Shown: positions 51,396 to 60,717, counted from the stretch's first letter. The stretch: DNA of 64,000 nucleotides from Alkalihalobacillus sp. CinArs1 (GCF_947387515.1 NZ_CANDOB010000001.1:1550001-1614000), one strand, 5' to 3'. Numbers and translations: made by a program. Notes: generated from the letters alone by a model not told the origin.

Positions 51396-52310
51396 ATGCC
51401 GAATGTTTGGACGCATATCCTGTTCGGAGAAGATGCGATGACGGAATCCGGCCTGTGGAATTCGATCAAATGCCACCTCCCATATTTTCGCCTTGGAGCT
51501 CAAGGGCCGGACCCTTTTTTCTATCATAATTTTTGGCCATGGAAAGAAACACCCGTTCAAGAGATCGGTGAGGTTCTTCATAAAAAAGAGTGTGGTCCAT
51601 TCCTCATCGATATGATCGAATACGGAAGAAATGGAGATGCGCGACTGCAGGCTTATATTCTTGGTTTCGTTACTCATCATATCCTTGACCGCAATACTCA
51701 TCCTTACATTCATTATCGAGCAGGGCTTGAAGGAAACAAGCACCAACGTCTCGAGATCATCATCGATACACTCTTGATGAAAGAATATAAAGACATCGAT
51801 ACATGGAAAACACCCGTCTACAAAGAAATCGATATCGGTCCTTCGCTTTACACTCCAATCGAACAGATGCTTTCTGAGCTTGTTCAGCGATTTTATCCCG
51901 AGAGCGCAGCTCGCATGCCCGCTCGCTACATCGAGCAATCTTATCACGACATGGTCCTTGCACTAAGGCTCTTATTCGATCCATACGGCTGGAAAAACAA
52001 AGTGCTGAGGAAGCAGGTGTCCTCTTTTTCATATAGGAAAGAAGTGGGCGATGAGGACTATCTAAATGAAGAAGGCAACGAATGGCTCCATCCTTCTGTG
52101 AAAGAAGAGAAGTCGAGCGCAACTTTCGAAGAACTTCTTGAACAGGCAACCGATGAGGCGACAACGATTCTCCCTCTCATTCATGACTATTGGCACAACG
52201 AGGAAAATTGTACGAGAGATTTAAAGGACCTGATCGGTAACCGCTCCTATGACACAGGGAAGGACTGCACGCTCCCTCTACCACTCAAACACTTTAGCCC
52301 GATCGTATAA
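51396..52310 (+). CDS. Zinc-dependent phospholipase C family protein
   Basis: A 304-residue protein of the zinc-dependent phospholipase C/S1-P1-like family: PNVWTHILFGEDAM at the start, FRLGAQGPDPFFYH, and ILGFVTHHILDRNTHPYIHYR, with the His/Asp metal ligands. No signal peptide, so cytosolic action is likely and phospholipase activity is uncertain. ATG at 51396 follows GGAGGGG; TATAAT at 51356 is a likely -10. Confidence 0.84.
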   Translation: MPNVWTHILFGEDAMTESGLWNSIKCHLPYFRLGAQGPDPFFYHNFWPWKETPVQEIGEVLHKKECGPFLIDMIEYGRNGDARLQAYILGFVTHHILDRNTHPYIHYRAGLEGNKHQRLEIIIDTLLMKEYKDIDTWKTPVYKEIDIGPSLYTPIEQMLSELVQRFYPESAARMPARYIEQSYHDMVLALRLLFDPYGWKNKVLRKQVSSFSYRKEVGDEDYLNEEGNEWLHPSVKEEKSSATFEELLEQATDEATTILPLIHDYWHNEENCTRDLKDLIGNRSYDTGKDCTLPLPLKHFSPIV

Positions 52311-52351
52311 AAAAACGCCTTTCCCCATTCATTGGGAAAAGGCGTTTTCTA
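52311..52351. terminator. Bidirectional terminator
   Basis: Stem AAAACGCCTTTTCCC-like (AACGCCTTTCCC / GGGAAAAGGCGTT), loop ATTCATT, between convergent genes. Confidence 0.9.
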
Positions 52352-53635
52352 TAGGTGTATGCCATCTTGAACCATCGCTTCCCTCGCTTCTGCTTTCCCT
52401 TTGTCGATATTCACCTTATGCAGCAGAATGATCCCTGCTATGAAAAAGAAGACGATCGAGAATATTCCGAGACGACTAGATCCGGTTAGCTGCCCGATAA
52501 ATGCGAATAAGAAAGGTCCGAATATTGCAGAGAATTTTGCTGAGATACCGTAAAATCCGTAAAACTCTGCATGACGATGCTCCGGCACCATACTTCCGAA
52601 AATGGAACGGCTAAGAGCCTGTGCCCCTCCTTGCACGAACCCAACCATAAAAGCAAGGATATAGAAATGGAGAGCCGTACTCATGAAATACCCCAGAAAA
52701 ACGATGACGACATATATCCAAAGTGAGAACAACAGCGCTTTTTTTGGCGTGATCTTCTTCGCCAACCATCCAAAGAAAAACGCACATGGTATCCCGACGA
52801 ACTGAGTGATCAAAATGGCGGCAATAAGATCATTCGCATTGATTCCAATGTCGCGACCGTAGATCGTTGCCATTTTGATGATTGTCGAAATCCCATCGTT
52901 ATATAGCCAGAAAGCAATTAAAAAGATTAGGAGATGTTTGTATTGATTGATTTCTTTGAACGTCGTTCCAACCCGTTTGAACCCTATGGTCAAATATGAA
53001 CCATTTAATTGCGGCTGCGTCTTCTTCTCTTCTTTCACATTCTTGAACATGGGTATGGAAAAGAAAAACCACCACAATCCTACAGTCACAAAAGAGACCT
53101 GTGTCGCTACGAGTGTATTCGGTAAAAAGAACCAAGAAGGGTTTAATATCATCAATAGATTAATAAGAAGTAGGATCCCACCACCGATATACCCAAATGC
53201 ATACCCTCTAGCAGATATCCGATCGATTTCTCCCTCTTTCGCTATTTCAGGTAGGAACGCGTCATAAAAGACGTTGCTCCCAGAAAACCCGATCGTCCCT
53301 AAAATGAGTAATAGAGATGCTAAAAGGTACCCACCTTCCCCAACAAACGCCATGAGTATGCTTGAAAGAATACCCATATAAGCAAAGAAGCGGAGAAATT
53401 TCTTTTTGGAATTTGAATAGTCAGCGATTGCACCGAGTAATGGAGCTAGAATAGCAACGATCAAGACAGCGATCGATTGAGAGTACCCCCAGTAAGAAGA
53501 AGCTAGACTTTTGTCTATATTCTTAGCTGCAACATCATAGTAAAATACCGGCAAGACTGCTGCCATCATCGTTGTGGCAAATGCAGAGTTCGCCCAGTCG
53601 TACATCATCCAGCTTCGTACTTCCTTATTGTTCAT
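52349..53635 (-). CDS. MFS transporter, UMF1/Atg22-like (YxiO type)
   Basis: A 428-residue transporter with about 12 segments, opening SWMMYDWANSAFATTMMAAVLPVFYY, typical of the UMF1 family (YxiO in B. subtilis), plus GFVQGGAQALSRSIFGSMVPEHRHAEFYGFY. The related yeast protein exports amino acids from the vacuole; the bacterial substrate is unknown. Confidence 0.9.
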   Translation of the reverse strand: MNNKEVRSWMMYDWANSAFATTMMAAVLPVFYYDVAAKNIDKSLASSYWGYSQSIAVLIVAILAPLLGAIADYSNSKKKFLRFFAYMGILSSILMAFVGEGGYLLASLLLILGTIGFSGSNVFYDAFLPEIAKEGEIDRISARGYAFGYIGGGILLLINLLMILNPSWFFLPNTLVATQVSFVTVGLWWFFFSIPMFKNVKEEKKTQPQLNGSYLTIGFKRVGTTFKEINQYKHLLIFLIAFWLYNDGISTIIKMATIYGRDIGINANDLIAAILITQFVGIPCAFFFGWLAKKITPKKALLFSLWIYVVIVFLGYFMSTALHFYILAFMVGFVQGGAQALSRSIFGSMVPEHRHAEFYGFYGISAKFSAIFGPFLFAFIGQLTGSSRLGIFSIVFFFIAGIILLHKVNIDKGKAEAREAMVQDGIHL

Positions 53636-53762
53636 ATCGTTCCCTCCATCGGCTAGTTTGGGGTAATCCTAGCTATCTATGATATGAAATGATTAATTAC
53701 TCTTGTCATGCCCATTTAGTCCGAGTACACTAACGGTAGATTAGGGAAACGGAGGGTTCTCA

Positions 53763-54068
53763 TTGGACCGTAAAGACATAGAAAAAAAAGTAATTGAAAA
53801 TTACCAGCGTGATGAAAATATGATGATTCTTGTATTTGCACAGTGGTGTGTAAATAACGATTTAAACCCTGAATCACTCTATGAAACGGCTTATCCTGAT
53901 CAAATAAAAAACCCGGCACTAAAACAAAGTCTTGAACTGATCGTTGCAAAAGAAGAATCCGAGCATATACCTGACCAAACTGTTTTAAGTATCCTCTCTC
54001 TTTACGGAAACGACGATCTTGCTTACGTCGTTTCTGAAGAAATTGAACGAAAATCAAAGAAAAAATAA
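53763..54068 (+). CDS. Hypothetical 101-residue protein (YxiS-like)
   Basis: A small soluble helical protein (MMILVFAQWCVNNDLNPESLYETAYP). I recall a similar small protein near yxiO in B. subtilis, but this is from memory. TTG start 6 bases after GGAGGG. Function unknown. Confidence 0.68.
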   Translation: MDRKDIEKKVIENYQRDENMMILVFAQWCVNNDLNPESLYETAYPDQIKNPALKQSLELIVAKEESEHIPDQTVLSILSLYGNDDLAYVVSEEIERKSKKK

Positions 54069-54173
54069 CGCTACAACGATTATTTCCCTGAAAATACTAA
54101 ACTCGTATCAGTATATTCGTTACTACGTTGAAACTTCCCTTCTCAAATATAGGAACCTGTGCGATACAGGTTC

Positions 54174-55058
54174 CTATTCATCTCGAAACAACGTAACGAG
54201 AGCGTGCGTGCCGTTATCTTCTCCTCCTCTTTCTGCTAAATCTTCATACAATTTCTTAGAAAGCTCCAGTCCCGGCGTTAACATTCCCATCTGCTTTGCG
54301 GATTCGAGCGCAATGGTCATATCTTTTATAAAGTGCTTCACGTAGAAGCCCGGTTCCAACTGGTTAGCAATCATTCTTGGCGCAAGGTTACTTAAAGACC
54401 AGCTCCCTGCAGCCCCCGACTCGATACTCTTCAAAACCGTCCTAGGATTTAGCCCAGCCTTTTCAGCATAGACGATCGCTTCACATACACCGATCATGTT
54501 CGTAGCAATTGCGATTTGATTGCACATTTTCGTATGCTGTCCTGCTCCTGCTGGTCCCTGCAAAACAATATTTTCACCCACTACGTTAAAAATGTCCTCA
54601 ACTTGTTCGAATACTTCTAGTTCTCCGCCTACCATGATAGACAATCTTCCTTCTCTTGCACCGACATCTCCACCTGAAACAGGAGCATCGAGGGTATATA
54701 GCTTATTCGAGAGGCCGAGTTGATAGATTTCTTCAGCTAGGGCTGGACTCGATGTCGTAAAATCGATCAAAATTGAACCTGGACGTGCGTTCGAGATGAT
54801 GCCTTGATCTCCAATATAAACTTCTTCCACATCACTCGGATAACCCACCATCGTCATGACGACGTCTGAAGCAGAAGCAAGTTCTGCAACGGAGCTTTGC
54901 CACTCTGCTCCCTCTTCTAACAGCTCGGAAGCTTTCTCCTTTGTTCTCGTGTAGACCAGCGTGCGATAACCTGCTTTTAGTAGATTTCGTACCATACTTT
55001 TACCCATTACGCCTGTACCAATAAAGCCTAGTACTGGTTTTTGTTTCTGAGAATCCAT
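54174..55058 (-). CDS. Beta-hydroxyacid dehydrogenase family oxidoreductase (YkwC-like)
   Basis: A 294-residue NAD(P)-dependent enzyme of the 3-hydroxyisobutyrate dehydrogenase/tartronate semialdehyde reductase family. Rossmann GFIGTGVMGKSMVRNLL near the start, substrate motif LDAPVSGGDVGAREGRLSIM, and the catalytic Lys region GAGQHTKMCNQ. The ATG at 55058 follows AGGCGG; the longer open frame is not supported. Substrate unknown. Confidence 0.9.
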   Translation of the reverse strand: MDSQKQKPVLGFIGTGVMGKSMVRNLLKAGYRTLVYTRTKEKASELLEEGAEWQSSVAELASASDVVMTMVGYPSDVEEVYIGDQGIISNARPGSILIDFTTSSPALAEEIYQLGLSNKLYTLDAPVSGGDVGAREGRLSIMVGGELEVFEQVEDIFNVVGENIVLQGPAGAGQHTKMCNQIAIATNMIGVCEAIVYAEKAGLNPRTVLKSIESGAAGSWSLSNLAPRMIANQLEPGFYVKHFIKDMTIALESAKQMGMLTPGLELSKKLYEDLAERGGEDNGTHALVTLFRDE

Positions 55059-55133
55059 TATTTCCGCCTCTCTCTCCCATAAATTTCTTTCTTCTATCCT
55101 CTCTTCATCGTACACTAAAAGAGAGGTGAAATC

Positions 55134-56099
55134 ATGATGAAAACAAGTAGTTTTGCGGGTCTATTTTTATGGGTCGCTTTTGTAGTAACAAAGCTCCTCA
55201 CTACTCCGATCGATACGCTGCAGTATGTGATGATGCTCTTGATGTTTGCCTATCTCGTTCTCGTTCCGCTGACACTTCACTTAGTTCAGCAAAAGAAAAA
55301 TATCTTTTATCGCTATGCAGCCAGACTGCAGCCTTTAGCTGCTATTTCAGCTGGTGCTTCATTCTTTTTAGAACAAGGCACACTCGCTGTCATCCTAGCA
55401 GTACCGTGGCTAGTAACCACAATCCTCATCGCACTCTATGGGGTTAGCTTGGTCTTGCAAACGTGGAAGAAAATCAGAACCAATAGCGTATTGATTCAGC
55501 TCGGGCTTATGTATATTAGCATTGGAGGCTTTTGGCTCGTCCTGCACAGATCAGGCGTTCAAGTGCTACACTTTAGTGATGTGATCGTCCTGCTTACGTC
55601 GATTCATTTTCATTATGCAGCATTCGTCACACCGATCATGATGGCTTTTCTAGGAAAGCACTTGATTACATATGCACCAAACATAAAGCCGTGGTTTACA
55701 ATTATCGCTGTTCTTGTTCTGTTAGGTCCGCCCTTCATTGCAGTAGGAATCACGTTCTCAAACACATTGCCAGTTCTTGAATTCATTTCTGTAGTGGAGT
55801 TCGTGACACCTTTGATCGTTTTTGCTGTCCTTTGTCTCGTATACCTCGTACCAAAACTTGAGTTTTCCGTTCAGATGCTTTTATCGATTTCATTCATGTC
55901 GCTTTTGTTTTCGATGAGCTCTGCGATGATTTACGGTTTCGCTCATGTGAATGAAACTGTTATTCTCGGGATTCCGCTCATGGTCTTCTTTCATGGCTTT
56001 GTAAACACGTTTGGATTCACGTTATTTGGACTTCTAGGAGTAACGGTCCTTCAAGAAGCAGATTCACTATCTACTAAAAGAACCAGCATCTCGATATGA
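55134..56099 (+). CDS. YndJ family membrane protein
   Basis: A 321-residue protein with about ten membrane segments; the block TSIHFHYAAFVTPIMMAF and the late HGFVNTFGFTLFGLLG match YndJ-type proteins. Function unknown. AGAGGTGA precedes the ATG. The last five codons and stop are in the terminator hairpin. Confidence 0.85.
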   Translation: MMKTSSFAGLFLWVAFVVTKLLTTPIDTLQYVMMLLMFAYLVLVPLTLHLVQQKKNIFYRYAARLQPLAAISAGASFFLEQGTLAVILAVPWLVTTILIALYGVSLVLQTWKKIRTNSVLIQLGLMYISIGGFWLVLHRSGVQVLHFSDVIVLLTSIHFHYAAFVTPIMMAFLGKHLITYAPNIKPWFTIIAVLVLLGPPFIAVGITFSNTLPVLEFISVVEFVTPLIVFAVLCLVYLVPKLEFSVQMLLSISFMSLLFSMSSAMIYGFAHVNETVILGIPLMVFFHGFVNTFGFTLFGLLGVTVLQEADSLSTKRTSISI

Positions 56100-56110
56100 G
56101 ATGCTGGTTT
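56081..56110 (+). terminator. Terminator of yndJ-like gene (left copy of a duplicated hairpin)
   Basis: Stem AACCAGCATCTC / GAGATGCTGGTT; the stop TGA (56097-56099) is in the hairpin. A near copy is at 56533-56566. Confidence 0.9.
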
Positions 56111-56151
56111 GCAGTTTGTTAAGGAACCTAGAATTATGTTCACCCTACAAC

Positions 56152-56277
56152 GTAGGAGTATGAAGACCTCTTGCTTTCCTGTGGACGAACGCCCGAGCCT
56201 CAAAGCGGACAAAAACCGCCCCCTCCGAGTCTCAAACGCCCGTTGGACCACGGGAGTCAAGAGGTCTTCACTCCTAC
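56152..56277 (+). repeat. GC-rich self-complementary intergenic element, copy C
   Basis: Outer arms GTAGGAGT...AAGACCTCTT pair with AAGAGGTCTT...ACTCCTAC: an 18-base stem with a small bulge. Inside, GCTTTCCTGTGGACGAACG and CCACGGGAGTC match copy A. No open frame. Confidence 0.8.
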
Positions 56278-56393
56278 TAGAATACTATTAAACCATGTTA
56301 AACTTTCCGACCTATTATGCTAGCAAATTCTTCTCACCCTCATTTTGAGTTTGTATATTTATAAAAAACACCTTATAAAACCGTACCATAACG

Positions 56394-56478
56394 CTCTAAG
56401 GAAGTTCGACTCCTGCGGTGCGGGACGGATCCGCAAGAGCATAGGCGAGGAAGCTCAATTCCAGCCCCGCTGAAAGCC
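56394..56478 (-). repeat. GC-rich intergenic element, copy D (degenerate)
   Basis: Read on the minus strand it has GGCTTTCAGCGGGGCTGG at one side and CCGCAGGAGTCGAACTTCC at the other, the same plan as copy B. The outer stem is less clear. Confidence 0.62.
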
Positions 56479-56532
56479 ACCAACACTACTTTTCCTTATT
56501 CAAGATATCTCTGAAGACATTCTCAACAAACT

Positions 56533-56566
56533 GAAAACCAGCATCTCAGTATAAGATGCTGGTTTC
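56533..56566 (-). terminator. Terminator of wrbA (right copy of the duplicated hairpin)
   Basis: Stem AAACCAGCATCT / AGATGCTGGTTT, loop CAGTATA, 6 bases after the wrbA stop. Confidence 0.9.
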
Positions 56567-56571
56567 GTCTT

Positions 56572-57198
56572 TTATATATTCTTTAATGCGCCAGCTACTT
56601 TTGCTACGCGTGCACCGAGTCTGCTAGCCATTGTTAATTCTACTTCTACAGGTGTTCTTGATCCATCAGCTCCTGCAACGGTCGATGCTGCGTAAGGTGA
56701 GCCGCCGATGCCCTCAGTCGTGAGCTGCTCTGGATTTTCACCATACGGAAGACCAACATAGATCATACCGAAGTGCATCAGAGGCACGAACGTTGTGACT
56801 GCAGTAGTTTCTTGACCTCCGTGAATGGATCCAGTACTTGTCACTACAGCTGTTGCTTTACCTTCTAGCTCACCATTCATCCAGAGTGAACCAGCAGAGT
56901 CAAGATACTGCTTCATTTGTGCTGGCATCGAACCATAACGAGTCGGGATGCCCCAAATGATGCCATCAGCCCAACGAAGGTCGTCATGTGTCGCTTCAGG
57001 AATGTTATCTTGTGCTTCCTGTGCATCAACGTATGGTTGCTGTGCAGACATCGCTTGTTTAACCGCATCGAATTCCGGAATTTTTACTAACTTTACTTCT
57101 ACATCTCCAGCACCTTTGGCACCTTCAGCTACAGCTTGCACCATCTGATAAATATGACCATAAGCACTGTAATACGGGATTAAAATTTTTGTACTCAT
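56572..57198 (-). CDS. wrbA: WrbA-type NAD(P)H:quinone oxidoreductase
   Basis: A 208-residue flavodoxin-like quinone reductase: KILIPYYSAYGHIYQMVQAVAEGA binds FMN phosphate, then DGIIWGIPTRYGSMPAQMKQYLD and the late YGENPEQL region. It reduces quinones by two electrons and protects from quinone stress. ATG at 57198 follows GGGAG. Two MhqR-type operators lie upstream (57249, 57315), with the regulator gene next. Confidence 0.92.
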   Translation of the reverse strand: MSTKILIPYYSAYGHIYQMVQAVAEGAKGAGDVEVKLVKIPEFDAVKQAMSAQQPYVDAQEAQDNIPEATHDDLRWADGIIWGIPTRYGSMPAQMKQYLDSAGSLWMNGELEGKATAVVTSTGSIHGGQETTAVTTFVPLMHFGMIYVGLPYGENPEQLTTEGIGGSPYAASTVAGADGSRTPVEVELTMASRLGARVAKVAGALKNI

Positions 57199-57248
57199 TA
57201 CGAACACTCCCTATTAGAAATAAATTTTTTAAATCACTCGGACTCAAC

Positions 57249-57266
57249 TATCTCTACTTCAAGATA
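57249..57266. promoter_or_regulatory. MhqR-type operator 1 (wrbA promoter)
   Basis: TATCTCTACTTCAAGATA matches the MhqR operator tATCTcgaAtTCgAGATa at most conserved positions, 51 bases before the wrbA start. Confidence 0.72.
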
Positions 57267-57314
57267 CTTTCCCTGCAAATGTAACTTTAAACATGAAATA
57301 CACTCTAATTCAAG

Positions 57315-57332
57315 AATCTTCAATTCGAGATA
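57315..57332. promoter_or_regulatory. MhqR-type operator 2 (wrbA upstream)
   Basis: AATCTTCAATTCGAGATA, another match; preceded by a further half-site TTCAAGAATCTT. Confidence 0.68.
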
Positions 57333-57348
57333 AAAGGGCGAAAGAAGC

Positions 57349-57792
57349 TTAAAGCTTCTCCGCATAGTGACCTAGCTTCTTCATCAATGAGATGGCTGTT
57401 TCTTTTTCAGATTCATCTAGCCCAGCAAAAATTTTCTGAAGCTTCAACTCATGCTCAGGGAAGATGCGATCCATTAATGCCTTCCCTTCGTCTGTTACCA
57501 CAGCATGTGTGATTCGACGATCATTCGGGCAAGGATTTCTTTTCAAATAGCCTTTAGATTCTAATTTATCTACCACATACGTAATACTTCCACTTGCAAG
57601 TAGGATTTTCTCCCCTATTTGTTGAAGTGGTTGACTACCTTTGTGATATAGAAGTTCCAATACTGCAAACTCTGTTGGATTTAAACCGTGATTTTGAATG
57701 TCCATCTTCACTTGATCGGTCACTGATCGAGTGGCCCTAGCCATAACAATAAACAGCTTTAGTGATAATTCTCTGTCTAATGATTCACTCAT
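57349..57792 (-). CDS. mhqR: MarR family regulator, MhqR-like
   Basis: A 147-residue winged-helix repressor. LNPTEFAVLELLYHKGSQPLQQIGEKILLASGSITYVVDKLESKGYLKR is very close to MhqR/YkvE, which responds to quinones and represses quinone detoxification genes. Start ATG at 57792, GGTGA just upstream. Its own promoter carries a perfect operator (57821-57838), so it is probably autoregulated. Confidence 0.86.
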   Translation of the reverse strand: MSESLDRELSLKLFIVMARATRSVTDQVKMDIQNHGLNPTEFAVLELLYHKGSQPLQQIGEKILLASGSITYVVDKLESKGYLKRNPCPNDRRITHAVVTDEGKALMDRIFPEHELKLQKIFAGLDESEKETAISLMKKLGHYAEKL

Positions 57793-57820
57793 AATGTTCA
57801 CCCTTATCAATCGTTGCTTT

Positions 57821-57838
57821 TATCTTGAATTCAAGATA
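57821..57838. promoter_or_regulatory. MhqR-type operator 3 (mhqR promoter)
   Basis: TATCTTGAATTCAAGATA, a perfect 18-base palindrome that fits the MhqR consensus, 29 bases before the mhqR ATG. Confidence 0.82.
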
Positions 57839-57939
57839 ATTATACAAAGGTTGGTATCCATTGTCAAGAAAGTCATAGATAGCTTTTCATGCAGTTATCG
57901 CTATACTAAATAGTAGAAGAACGAAGGACGTGATGAAAC

Positions 57940-58740
57940 TTGCTTACCGTTACAACTCACAACGATGTTACTGCAATTAAAGGGTCTGTCAAACGCGGAG
58001 GAATCTCCATGAGCGTTTATCTTTACATGGTGGATCAGCTTCTTATCGATACAGGTCCTGCAAGGTTACACGATGAACTGAAACAGTATATTGAAAAACA
58101 ACCGATCGATAAAATCATTCTCACACATCATCATGAGGACCATACTGGCAATGCACACCTCTTTAGTAAAGGTATACCGACCTACATTCATTCAACAGGG
58201 ATACAGTACTGCGAGCAAAAGCCGAGCCTTCCTTTTTACCGTAAAATGTTCTGGGGAAATCGAAAAGCGTTCACCCCAACAATACTAGGTGATGAGATTC
58301 ATTCAGAACACCATGCGTTCGATGTCATCCACACGCCAGGACATGCACCTGATCATGTGGTTCTTCTCGAGAGGGAGAAAGGTCTCCTTTTCTCCGGTGA
58401 TCTATACGTAATGAGCAGACCGAAAAGTATTTTTGCATTTGAGTCGATTCCAGGTATTATCGATTCGATCGAAAACGTCTTAACGTATGACTTCTCTACG
58501 ATGTTTTGCTCTCATTCCGGATATATACCTAACGGACGGAACCGTCTAGAGGAAAAGCTAACGTATTTAAAAACCGTGCAACATGATGTACTTAGAAAAT
58601 ACCAAGAAGGAAAATCGGCTTCAGAGATTCAAAAAGAGCTCTTTCCTTCTGCTCACGCTCTTAATTATTTTTCACTCTTTGAAAACTCTCCAAAGCATAT
58701 CGTGACTTCGATCATCAAAGATAGCGCACAGACTGTATAA
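57940..58740 (+). CDS. MBL-fold metallo-hydrolase
   Basis: A 266-residue metallo-beta-lactamase fold hydrolase. Metal motif H63-x-H65-E-D67-H68 in THHHEDHTG, with DVIHTPGHAPDHV and LLFSGDLYV later. Substrate unknown. Start TTG at 57940 is a best guess. It is divergent from mhqR, with the operator between, so it could also be in the regulon. Confidence 0.85.
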   Translation: MLTVTTHNDVTAIKGSVKRGGISMSVYLYMVDQLLIDTGPARLHDELKQYIEKQPIDKIILTHHHEDHTGNAHLFSKGIPTYIHSTGIQYCEQKPSLPFYRKMFWGNRKAFTPTILGDEIHSEHHAFDVIHTPGHAPDHVVLLEREKGLLFSGDLYVMSRPKSIFAFESIPGIIDSIENVLTYDFSTMFCSHSGYIPNGRNRLEEKLTYLKTVQHDVLRKYQEGKSASEIQKELFPSAHALNYFSLFENSPKHIVTSIIKDSAQTV

Positions 58741-58741
58741 T

Positions 58742-58770
58742 AAAAAAACTGCCGAACAACGGCAGTTTTC
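58742..58770. terminator. Bidirectional terminator
   Basis: Stem AAAACTGCCG / CGGCAGTTTT between the MBL gene and the convergent flavoprotein gene. Confidence 0.92.
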
Positions 58771-58771
58771 T

Positions 58772-59761
58772 CTATGTTTCAATCAATCTTTTCATCAACT
58801 CGTCTGCAGCTGCAAGGCCTGAACGCGCTGCGCTTTCTACCCTTGTTCTGCCCGAAGAGTCGTCTCCGTAAAGAAATGCGTCGCCTGCTACGATTACATC
58901 TTCCTCATCTGATACGGCGAGAAATGGTGCTGTATGAACGTTTTCTGCCTGCGCATATCGCCATTTCTTTATTTGGTATGCCGTAATCGTCTCAGGCCGA
59001 ATAATTGTTGAGGTCAGGTTTAGCAAATCCTCTTTGATCGTTGCGTCACTTTTATCATACAATGCTTTTGACCGCTCAGGCGTTGCATAGATGCTGATGA
59101 TTCTCTCATTCGATATCCCTTTTGCATAGCTATCCGTCACCCGCTCAATTCCTTCAGATAAGTGAGCATCCTGATGACCTGAATGAGGAAGCCCCGTTTC
59201 TTCCTCTTTGTTCACCGTTAACAGCGCAACGACCGCAGGACTAAATCGTAAGCTCTGAAGAGTTTCCTCCGCCTCTTTACTCATCCGGAGGTCGCTTTGT
59301 TTTAAAAGCTGTCCCGTTTGTGGAGCTGGCGGGGTCATTAGGATCGCTCTTGCCCTTACTTCGCTCTCGTCCTCTGATCTTAGTACATACTCGTTATGTT
59401 GTTTTATGATGTGGTGCACTTTGAATTGAAGCTTCAGTGGTATGCCTTTGGATACGTTTTTCACAAGCTGGTTCATGCCTTCTATCCCTTTGTATCGAGC
59501 GTACTTCTCACCGAACCATCGTTCCACCCAGCCTTTCTTACTCCACTCATCGACATGAGATTGAAACTCGGATGATCTTACTGTGAAAAATTGTGCACCA
59601 TGGTCAGCTCTTCCACCATCGATTCGCCTCGTTGCCATTCGGCCACCGACACTTTTACTCTTATCGATCACAATGACAGAGAGTCCTTGCCCCTCCAATT
59701 TTCTAGCTGCAAGAACGCCAGATAATCCTCCACCTACGATTGCGACATCATATGTTCTCAT
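58772..59761 (-). CDS. Renalase-like FAD-dependent oxidoreductase
   Basis: A 329-residue flavoprotein: FAD-binding [39 protein letters not shown] (renalase-type), and a C-terminal FAD site [31 protein letters not shown]. It overlaps msrAB by 4 bases. Renalase-like bacterial enzymes oxidise isomeric NAD(P)H forms; here this is inference. Confidence 0.86.
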   Translation of the reverse strand: MRTYDVAIVGGGLSGVLAARKLEGQGLSVIVIDKSKSVGGRMATRRIDGGRADHGAQFFTVRSSEFQSHVDEWSKKGWVERWFGEKYARYKGIEGMNQLVKNVSKGIPLKLQFKVHHIIKQHNEYVLRSEDESEVRARAILMTPPAPQTGQLLKQSDLRMSKEAEETLQSLRFSPAVVALLTVNKEEETGLPHSGHQDAHLSEGIERVTDSYAKGISNERIISIYATPERSKALYDKSDATIKEDLLNLTSTIIRPETITAYQIKKWRYAQAENVHTAPFLAVSDEEDVIVAGDAFLYGDDSSGRTRVESAARSGLAAADELMKRLIET

Positions 59762-60717
59762 TGAAACAACACACGATATTCGCCGTAGCCTTCTTCCTCT
59801 AACTGTTCTTTCGGAATAAACTTCATCGCTGCAGAATTGATGCAGTACCTGAGTCCGTTCTCACCTGGACCGTCATTAAACACGTGACCAAGATGGGAAT
59901 CCGCTTCATTACTACGTACTTCCGTACGAATCATAAAGTGACTGAAATCCTTTTTCTCTTTTACAAAGTTTTTGTGAATCGGTTGTGTGAAGCTCGGCCA
60001 CCCACATCCCGCGTCATATTGATCAGTTGAACTGAATAAGGGCTCTCCTGAAACGATATCAACATAAATTCCTTGTTTTTCATTATCATAGTATTCGTTT
60101 TGAAAAGGACGCTCTGTTCCATTTTTTTGCGTTACTTCATACTGGATATCGGTTAGCCGCTCACGAAGCTCATCGTCATTCTTCTGAAATGACCAGTTAT
60201 TTTCGATGAATGCTTTTCTCCCTGACCCTTTTTTATAACGATTGTAGTGAGCAGGGTTCTTCTTATGATAATCCTGATGGTAATCTTCAGCAGGATAAAA
60301 AGGTTTTGCAGGAAGAATTTTTGTTACGATTGGTTTTGAAAAACGACCGCTTTCTTCTAGCGCTGTCTTTGATTGTTCTGCTAACGTCTGCTGGTCCTCG
60401 TTATGGTAATAAATTGCGGTTTTATACGTATCACCACGATCGAAGAATTGCCCCCCATCATCAGTAGGGTCGATTTGGCGCCAAAAGAGATCAAGGAGCT
60501 TACTATATGGGAAAATAGCAGGGTCATACGTAATCTGAACAGCTTCCACATGACCGGTCTCTTTAGAAATCACTTCCTCATAAGTTGGATACGGTTTTTC
60601 TCCACCCGTATAACCTGATACTACACTTTGAATTCCTGGCAGCTCATCGAACGGTTCTACCATACACCAGAAACATCCTCCGGCAAATGTCGCTACTTCA
60701 CTTTTTGGGTTATTCAT
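59758..60717 (-). CDS. msrAB: Bifunctional methionine sulfoxide reductase MsrA/MsrB
   Basis: A 319-residue fusion. MsrA part: [11 protein letters not shown] (catalytic Cys15) to about residue 155. MsrB part: [11 protein letters not shown] and catalytic Cys in [11 protein letters not shown] (about residue 297). The Zn-binding CxxC pairs of many MsrB proteins are absent. Both stereoisomers of methionine sulfoxide are repaired. TTG/GTG not needed: ATG at 60717. Confidence 0.95.
   Translation of the reverse strand: MNNPKSEVATFAGGCFWCMVEPFDELPGIQSVVSGYTGGEKPYPTYEEVISKETGHVEAVQITYDPAIFPYSKLLDLFWRQIDPTDDGGQFFDRGDTYKTAIYYHNEDQQTLAEQSKTALEESGRFSKPIVTKILPAKPFYPAEDYHQDYHKKNPAHYNRYKKGSGRKAFIENNWSFQKNDDELRERLTDIQYEVTQKNGTERPFQNEYYDNEKQGIYVDIVSGEPLFSSTDQYDAGCGWPSFTQPIHKNFVKEKKDFSHFMIRTEVRSNEADSHLGHVFNDGPGENGLRYCINSAAMKFIPKEQLEEEGYGEYRVLFQ

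Larger units (their letters stand above)
56111..56532. other. Gene-free spacer between yndJ-like and wrbA
   Basis: About 420 bases without a supported gene, between two near-identical hairpins. It holds two GC-rich elements (copies C and D). Just inside each hairpin the sequences CAGTTTGTTAAGG (left) and CTCAACAAACTG (right) are inverted copies of each other. Confidence 0.7.

Noticed and set aside
51375-51947. 190-codon frame opposite the phospholipase-like gene
   Set aside because: Covered by a conserved gene with metal-binding motifs on the plus strand; the opposite frame shows no domain.
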